Assembly (NCBI GenBank): GCA_905339355.1
Contig: CAJPFZ010000281.1
Coordinates: forward strand, 1 to 40,562
Direction of reading: 5' to 3'
Length of the DNA: 40,562 nt
Source of the DNA: Burkholderiaceae bacterium
Lineage (GTDB): Bacteria > Pseudomonadota > Gammaproteobacteria > Burkholderiales > Burkholderiaceae_C
Shown here: positions 36,173-40,562 of the stretch, piece by piece
How the letters are laid out: the number at the start of each line of letters is the position of its first letter
Position numbering within the stretch: the first letter of the stretch is position 1
The notes under the pieces: model-generated
What the model was told of the DNA's origin: nothing
What the model saw: the letters and a program-made list of their open reading frames with translations, nothing else
Database searches by the model: none
Position numbers and translations under genes: made by a program

Positions 36173-37126
36173 GTGTTGACGATCCGCCGAATTGCCTGGT
36201 CCGCCGTGGCCGCCGTGCTGCTTGCCGTGGCCTTCTACAGGCTGGTGCCTGAGTGGTTCGTCACGCCGCTGACGGCGCTGAACCGCAGCCTGTCGAATCT
36301 GTCCGAACACGCCGTGACCATCGACGGCCACGAGGTCCGCTACCTCGAGGGCGGCAGCGGCGAGACTATTGTTCTGCTGCACGGCATCTTTGCCGAGAAG
36401 GACCACTGGGTCGAGTTCGCACGGCCGCTGACGAAGCACTACCGCGTGATCGCGCCTGACCTGCCGGGCTTCGGCGACAGCTCGCGGCTGGACGGGCACG
36501 GTTACGGTTACCCGGAGCAGGTTCGCCGTCTGCACGAGTTCCTGCAGCGCCTCGGGCCGGCGCGGGTGCATCTCGCGGGCAACTCGATGGGCGGTGCGAT
36601 CGCGGCCTTGTACGCGATCGATCATCCGCAGCGTGTCGCGAGCGTGGCTTTCATCGGCGCGCCGCACGGCATTCGTTCGCCTGAACCGAGCGAGATGCAG
36701 CGGCGCATCGCGGCCGGCGAGCGCCCGCTGATCGCGCGCACCCATGAGGAGTTCGAGCGCATGCTGGACCTGGTGTTCGTCGAGCGGCCCTTCATGCCGC
36801 GACCGATCCTGCTCGACGCGTCGGCGAAGGCAGTGCGCAGCGCGGACTCGAACGTGCGCATCTGGGATGCGCAGCTCGCGGACCCCTACCCGCTGCACGA
36901 CAGGCTGGCGGCGCTGAAGGCCCGCACGCTCGCGCTGTGGGGCGAGCAGGAACTCGTGTTCCATGTTTCGGGGGCGCGGGCGCTGCAGGCGCTGCTGCCC
37001 GCGGCCGACGTGCAGGTGATGCCGCGCACCGGGCACCTGCCGATGATGGAGCGGCCGGCAGAGACGGCGGCGCGCTACCTGGCGTTTCTCGGGCGGGCGA
37101 CGGGCGCGGCCACTGCCGCGCCATAG
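36173..37126 (+). CDS. Membrane-anchored alpha/beta hydrolase
   Basis: A 317-residue hydrolase with an N-terminal membrane anchor (IAWSAVAAVLLAVAFYRLVP). The fold has VLLHGIFAEKDHW (oxyanion), the nucleophile elbow GNSMGG with Ser138, and His288 in RTGHLPMM. The usual acid position (WGExD) reads WGEQE, so the third member would be Glu260 unless another acid serves. Substrate unknown; such proteins are typically esterases or lipases. GGGAG precedes the start by 4 bases (GTG at 36173) or 7 bases (TTG at 36176); either may be used. The 3' end lies 2 bases from the convergent dioxygenase gene. Confidence 0.85.
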   Translation: MLTIRRIAWSAVAAVLLAVAFYRLVPEWFVTPLTALNRSLSNLSEHAVTIDGHEVRYLEGGSGETIVLLHGIFAEKDHWVEFARPLTKHYRVIAPDLPGFGDSSRLDGHGYGYPEQVRRLHEFLQRLGPARVHLAGNSMGGAIAALYAIDHPQRVASVAFIGAPHGIRSPEPSEMQRRIAAGERPLIARTHEEFERMLDLVFVERPFMPRPILLDASAKAVRSADSNVRIWDAQLADPYPLHDRLAALKARTLALWGEQELVFHVSGARALQALLPAADVQVMPRTGHLPMMERPAETAARYLAFLGRATGAATAAP

Positions 37127-37128
37127 CG

Positions 37129-37773
37129 TCAGGCGGTCTTCAGCACCACGTCGAAGGTGCCGGCCGCCGTTCCTTGTTCGTCCTTGAAGGCCACCCAGCG
37201 ACAGTCCTCCGCGCCGAGGTCGGTGCGGTCGGCCTTCTCGATCGCGGTGCCGCGCTCCTCGACCCAGTACGACTGCGTCGTGACCGGCACGTGCCCGGGC
37301 GCCGAGATCCGCCAGTGGATGTGCCGCCGGCGGCTGCCGTACTGCCCGGGCACGATGCTCGTGAACGCAAAGCGGCCGGCGACATCGGTGCGGGTTGCGC
37401 CGCGCAGGTTGATGTCGCCGCGGCGGTACCTGGAGATGTCGCCGCTGCCGTGCGGGTGGTAGGCGCCGGCGGCGTCGGCATGCCAGATCTCGACGCGGGC
37501 GCCGGGCACCGGCGTGACGCCGTCTTCGCGGTAGACCGTGCCGCCGATGCGCATCGGCTTGCCCGCCGCCTTGGCGGTGTTGATGTCCACCGTCTCCGGC
37601 GCGTTCGTCACGTAGAACGGTCCGGCGGTGGCGCTGCCGGTCGGCCCGCAGGCCAGGCGGCACTGCGGCGCCGGCGCGCATGCCGACGGCAATTGCGACC
37701 ACGCCTGCGTGACGGGGGCCAGCACGCCGAGCGCGCCGGCCTGGCGAAGGAGTCGACGACGTGCGGTCTTCAT
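37129..37773 (-). CDS. Exported intradiol ring-cleavage dioxygenase-like protein
   Basis: A 214-residue protein with a twin-arginine-type signal (ARRRLLRQAG, then LGVLAPVTQAWS), and a beta-sandwich of the intradiol dioxygenase family. The four non-heme Fe(III) ligands are visible: Tyr105 (AAGAYHPH), Tyr145 (PGQYG), His151 and His153 (RRHIHWRI). Classical catechol or protocatechuate dioxygenases are cytoplasmic; exported small versions of this type exist in many bacteria, with substrates unknown. No catechol-pathway genes surround it. AGAGAGG lies 7 bases before the ATG. It follows panE by 56 bases. Confidence 0.85.
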   Translation of the reverse strand: MKTARRRLLRQAGALGVLAPVTQAWSQLPSACAPAPQCRLACGPTGSATAGPFYVTNAPETVDINTAKAAGKPMRIGGTVYREDGVTPVPGARVEIWHADAAGAYHPHGSGDISRYRRGDINLRGATRTDVAGRFAFTSIVPGQYGSRRRHIHWRISAPGHVPVTTQSYWVEERGTAIEKADRTDLGAEDCRWVAFKDEQGTAAGTFDVVLKTA

Positions 37774-37829
37774 GGCAGCCTCTCTTTCGTGTGGCGACTG
37801 CGCTGTGAGTGCGCCGCAAGTCCGAAGGT

Positions 37830-38816
37830 TCACGCCAGGCCGCGCACGCGGGCCATGAGCCGCACGAGGCCCAGCAGGGCATCGACGTTCGGCGTCGCGA
37901 GGCCCAGGTGCTGCCCGATCTCGCGCACCGCGCCCACCAGCGCGTCGATCTCCAGCGGCCGGCCGGCTTCCAGGTCTTGCAGCATCGAGGTCTTGAAGGC
38001 GCCGAGCCGGCGCGTGACCTCGTGGCGCTGCGCGGGCGTCTGGTCGATGTCGCAGCCGATGCGCTCGCCGATTTCCTTCGCCTCCAGCATCACGGCCTGG
38101 CAGAAGCCACGCACCAGCGGATCGTCGAGCACCAGGTCGGCAGTGGCGCCGGTCAGCGCCGAGACCGGGTTCATCGTCATGTTGCCCCACAGCTTGAACC
38201 AGATGTCGCGCTGGATGCGGCCGCTGCAGGTCACCGCGAAGCCGGCACGCTGCAGCAGCGCGGCGATCTGTTCCGCCCGCGGCGACACGCCGCCGCGCGG
38301 CTCGCCGATGATGAGCCCGTTGCCCATCACGTGCCGCACCACGCCGGGCGCTTCGGTCGCGCTGCTGGCGTGCACGACGCAGCCCATCACCTGCTCGAGC
38401 GCGATCGCCTCGGCGATGCGGCCGCCGGGGTCGACCGATTGCAGCCGCAGACCTTCGCAGGGGCCGCCGAGGCCGTCGAAGAACCACCAGGGCACGCCGT
38501 TCATCGCCACCAGCACCACGCTGCGCGGGCCGGTCAACTGGCGCACGGCAGGTGCCACGGCGGCGAGCGCCGGCCCCTTGACCGCCACGATCACCAGGTC
38601 TTGCGCGCCGAGCTCGGCGGGGTCGTCGCTCGCCCGCAGCGCGATCGCATGCGTCTCGCCGGCGTCCTTCAGCTGCAGGCCACGCGAGCGCAACGCGGCG
38701 AGCGTCTCGCCGCGGGCCAATGCGCTGAGCGTCAACTCGCCCGCGGGGATGCGGCTGCCCAGCCAGCCGGCGAACAATCCGCCGATCGCGCCGGCGCCCA
38801 CGATGCACACCTTCAT
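37830..38816 (-). CDS. panE: 2-dehydropantoate 2-reductase family (PanE/ApbA)
   Basis: A 328-residue ketopantoate reductase-type protein. The NADP-binding Rossmann motif is VGAGAIGGLFAGW at the N-terminus; VIVAVKGP carries the conserved catalytic-site lysine region, and FKLWGNMTMNPVSALTGA is the conserved second-domain block with the Asn. C-terminal helices (LGLATPNVDALLGLVR) are typical. The reaction would be ketopantoate to pantoate for pantothenate and CoA, although paralogues with other 2-ketoacid substrates are common. GAGGA lies 6 bases before the ATG. It lies 37 bases downstream of the ligase gene on the same strand, so it could be the last or a middle gene of that operon. Confidence 0.88.
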   Translation of the reverse strand: MKVCIVGAGAIGGLFAGWLGSRIPAGELTLSALARGETLAALRSRGLQLKDAGETHAIALRASDDPAELGAQDLVIVAVKGPALAAVAPAVRQLTGPRSVVLVAMNGVPWWFFDGLGGPCEGLRLQSVDPGGRIAEAIALEQVMGCVVHASSATEAPGVVRHVMGNGLIIGEPRGGVSPRAEQIAALLQRAGFAVTCSGRIQRDIWFKLWGNMTMNPVSALTGATADLVLDDPLVRGFCQAVMLEAKEIGERIGCDIDQTPAQRHEVTRRLGAFKTSMLQDLEAGRPLEIDALVGAVREIGQHLGLATPNVDALLGLVRLMARVRGLA

Positions 38817-38853
38817 GACACGTCCTCGTTCCGGCGGCCCGATGCCGCGTCGT

Positions 38854-39966
38854 TCAGCCCATCCAGCGCTTGGCCGACCACTCGACGACGGCCGGCAGCG
38901 GCCACCCGCTGCGCCGGTGCTGCCGCAGCGCGCCCGCGTCGTTGCCGTCGAACAGGCTGTCGCGCAGCAGGTTGCTCGCGTCCAGCGCGCGCAAGTCCAG
39001 CGCATGTTCGTCGATGCGCGCCAGCGTGCGCAAGATGTCGTCGCGGATCTTGGTGCGCTGCTTGGTCTTGGGATCGACGATGTCGCCGTCGAGCCCGAAG
39101 CGGCAGGCCTGGAAGCGGTTGAAGGTGTAGACGAGGTAGTCGTCCTCGGCCGGTTCGAAGGGTTTGTCCTCGCGCAGGTAGCGGCACAGGCACTGCAGGT
39201 AGCAGGCGAGCGCGGCCGCCTTGTCCACCGTGAGCGGCGTGTCGCACACCCGCAGCTCGATGGTGCCGAACTCCGGCTTGGGCCGGATGTCCCAGTAGAA
39301 GTCCTTCATCGACTCGACGACGCCGGTGCTGGTCATCTTGTCGAAGTAGTGGCCGAATTCGTCCCAGCCGAGCGCGAAGGGCGCGCGGCCCGACAGCGGG
39401 AAGGCGAACACGGAGTTCAGCCGTGCGGAGTCGAAGCCGGTGTCCACACCCTGCACGAACGGCGACGAGGCCGACAGCGCGATGAAGTGCGGCACGTAGC
39501 GCGACAACGCATGCAGCAGCCACAAGGCGGTGTCACCGTTCTCGCAACCGACGTGCACGTGCTGGCCGAACACGGTGAACTGCTTGGCGAGGTAGCCGTA
39601 GAGCTCGCTGATGTAGTGGAAGCGCTCGGTCGGGTAGATCTGCTGCGCGCTCCAGTGCTGGTAGGGGTGCGTGCCGCCGCCGGCGATGCCGATGTTGAGC
39701 TTGCGCGCGCCGTCCGCGAGCTGCCGGCGCAGGTCGTGCAGCTCGGCCACCAGGGGCCCGTGCTCGCGCTGGATCGAGGTGCCGATCTCGATCATGCTGC
39801 GCGTGATCTCGGGCTTCACGTCCCAGTCGCCGGTGTGCTTGCGCAGCACGCGCAGCAGGTCTTCGGCCTGTGGCGCGAGGTCGAAATCGTGGGTGCTGAC
39901 GAGCTGCAGCTCGAGTTCGACGCCGAGCGTCAAGGGCTCCGAGGGCGTGAAGGCAGCGAGGCTCAT
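38854..39966 (-). CDS. ybdK: GCS2-family carboxylate-amine ligase (YbdK type)
   Basis: A 370-residue member of the YbdK glutamate-cysteine ligase 2 family. It starts [20 protein letters not shown], the family's ATP-grasp-like N-terminal block (GVE-E). Further conserved parts are [34 protein letters not shown], and [20 protein letters not shown] with Glu/Arg metal and substrate ligands. YbdK proteins show weak gamma-glutamyl-cysteine ligase activity; the physiological product is uncertain. The ATG at 39966 overlaps the stop of the 38-codon ORF as ATGA, and GAGGGG lies 5 bases upstream inside that ORF, so translation is coupled. Confidence 0.93.
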   Translation of the reverse strand: MSLAAFTPSEPLTLGVELELQLVSTHDFDLAPQAEDLLRVLRKHTGDWDVKPEITRSMIEIGTSIQREHGPLVAELHDLRRQLADGARKLNIGIAGGGTHPYQHWSAQQIYPTERFHYISELYGYLAKQFTVFGQHVHVGCENGDTALWLLHALSRYVPHFIALSASSPFVQGVDTGFDSARLNSVFAFPLSGRAPFALGWDEFGHYFDKMTSTGVVESMKDFYWDIRPKPEFGTIELRVCDTPLTVDKAAALACYLQCLCRYLREDKPFEPAEDDYLVYTFNRFQACRFGLDGDIVDPKTKQRTKIRDDILRTLARIDEHALDLRALDASNLLRDSLFDGNDAGALRQHRRSGWPLPAVVEWSAKRWMG

Positions 39967-40079
39967 GACAGCCCCTCGTCTGCGGAATACCGCAGCCGAT
40001 CCCCCCGGGGGATGCGGGCCGGCTTGGGAGCGGCCCGGCGCTCGGCCCGCGAAAGACAGGTTGACACTGGGTGTCTCAT
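39963..40079 (-). CDS. 38-codon ORF coupled to antiporter and ligase genes
   Basis: A 38-residue, Arg/Ala/Pro-rich open frame starting [20 protein letters not shown] and ending DEGLS. Its ATG overlaps the antiporter stop as ATGA (40076-40079), and its stop overlaps the ligase ATG as ATGA (39963-39966). A good GGGAG (40087-40091) lies 7 bases before its ATG. These three features together favour translation. It contains two hairpins and the ligase ribosome-binding site. Whether the peptide has a function, or only couples translation between the neighbours, is unknown. It has no membrane segment or signal. I am fairly sure of the coupling geometry and unsure of the role. Confidence 0.6.
   Translation of the reverse strand: MRHPVSTCLSRAERRAAPKPARIPRGDRLRYSADEGLS
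39980..39995. other. Hairpin inside the 38-codon ORF
   Basis: CTGCGG (39980-39985) pairs with CCGCAG (39990-39995) around AATA, 14 bases upstream of the ligase start on the minus strand. Confidence 0.5.
39999..40013. other. Palindrome inside the 38-codon ORF
   Basis: ATCCCCC and GGGGGAT form a 15-base palindrome with one central base (39999-40013). With the 39980-39995 hairpin it could make alternative mRNA structures around the ligase ribosome-binding site. Confidence 0.5.
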
Positions 40080-40561
40080 GTCGGTTCTCCCTGCGTTTCG
40101 CACGCCACGTGCTGCAGCGCGACCTGCGTCCACAAGGGGCCCGTCAACTGCATCAGTGTCGTGGCAAGCAGCAGCGACTGCAGCACCATCGCGTCCATGC
40201 CCGTGAGCTGCGAGGTCCAGTCGAAGGTGTCGGCGGCCAGCAGAACGGCGAGGCTGCTCATCGGCTGCAGCGCCATCGTCAGCGCTGCGGCCTGGCGCCA
40301 GCCGAGTCCGCTGGGCCGTGCCAGCAGCGCGACCGCGAGACCCTTGCCGGCGGCGCGCGCGACGATGATGGCGAGCACCCACGGCCACAGCGTCGCGAGG
40401 TGATCAAGCGTCAGCAGCAGCCCGAGGCAGACGAACAGCACGACGACGAGGATGGCGCCGGCCGAGCCGAGCTGCGGCTCCACCGTGAGGCCGTGCCGCA
40501 TGCGCGCACGCGCCACCACGCCGGCCACCAGCAGCGCGAGCAGCGGCGACAGCGTCCATTG
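40076..40561 (-). CDS. Cation/proton antiporter, CPA2 type, 5' end outside window
   Basis: The frame is open to the right edge (its first visible residues are [14 protein letters not shown]), so the gene begins beyond the window. The visible 161 residues contain hydrophobic helices ([79 protein letters not shown]), ending in a short tail [22 protein letters not shown] and TGPL resemble the later helices of KefB/NhaS-type CPA2 exchangers. There is no C-terminal TrkA-N domain as in Kef systems. The stop overlaps the 38-codon ORF start as ATGA. Ion specificity cannot be told from this part. Confidence 0.8.
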   Translation of the reverse strand, partial: QWTLSPLLALLVAGVVARARMRHGLTVEPQLGSAGAILVVVLFVCLGLLLTLDHLATLWPWVLAIIVARAAGKGLAVALLARPSGLGWRQAAALTMALQPMSSLAVLLAADTFDWTSQLTGMDAMVLQSLLLATTLMQLTGPLWTQVALQHVACETQGEPT

Positions 40562-40562
40562 C

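Noticed and set aside
36937-40206. Plus-strand open frame of over 1000 codons at the right end
   Set aside because: Runs antisense to four recognisable minus-strand genes; biased composition.
40080-40388. Minus-strand frame continuing upstream of the 38-codon ORF
   Set aside because: The upstream part is a shadow of the antiporter; only the portion from 40079 has a start codon with ribosome-binding site and coupling overlaps.

Overview
The window is GC-rich, densely coding chromosomal DNA. The gene content fits a betaproteobacterium of the order Burkholderiales, in the Rubrivivax/Leptothrix/Methylibium neighbourhood. The arguments are the compact dapF-DUF484-xerC block, a pyrophosphate-type phosphofructokinase, a PEP-CTERM protein, DbpA, and many small conserved Burkholderiales-like proteins. 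This placement is inferred from protein character, not from a marker gene. I see no rRNA, tRNA, CRISPR array, insertion sequence or prophage. No gene-free stretch exceeds 300 bases; the largest is 2737-3030 (294 bases).

Layout. 1-2.7 kb: the 3' end of a lipid A acyltransferase gene, an orphan mlaC, and a convergent PPi-phosphofructokinase. 3.0-6.4 kb: small conserved proteins, including a 99-residue mini flagellar rod-like protein, a DUF805 membrane protein with a pilin-like tail, and a lipoprotein. 6.5-10.1 kb: four same-strand genes (HTH regulator, beta-propeller, DUF899 thioredoxin-like protein, polytopic membrane protein) that look like one functional unit of unknown role. 10.2-16.9 kb: signalling and secretion genes, namely a TPR/degenerate GGDEF/EAL protein, a prolyl oligopeptidase and a chemoreceptor. 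17.0-19.7 kb: two DEAD-box helicases overlapping by 4 bases (dbpA, then an RhlE-like gene). 19.7-22.7 kb: divergent Crp/Fnr and AraC regulators, a small cytochrome c without methionine in its mature part, and a GFA-family zinc protein. 22.8-26.6 kb: a class II Fic protein, glmS and a divergent Lrp/AsnC regulator. 26.8-30.6 kb: a PEP-CTERM protein followed by a large plant-type secreted subtilase, closed by a textbook terminator. 30.6-34.8 kb: a lipoprotein, rlmI, and xerC/DUF484/dapF. 34.8-37.8 kb: an FAD amine oxidase-like protein, an alpha/beta hydrolase and an exported intradiol dioxygenase. 37.8-40.6 kb: panE, a GCS2-family carboxylate-amine ligase, a 38-codon ORF and the end of a cation/proton antiporter, all on the minus strand.

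Best leads. (1) The 38-codon ORF at 39963-40079 has a good Shine-Dalgarno sequence and ATGA overlaps with the gene on each side. It carries two hairpins and links an antiporter to a gamma-glutamyl-cysteine-ligase-type enzyme. (2) The DUF899 cluster at 6.5-10.1 kb. (3) Four genes with a -10-like hexamer 5-6 bases before an ATG and no Shine-Dalgarno, suggesting leaderless transcripts. (4) A class I cytochrome c lacking any methionine ligand. Most of the longest open frames in the window are GC-driven shadows of real genes and are listed as rejected.
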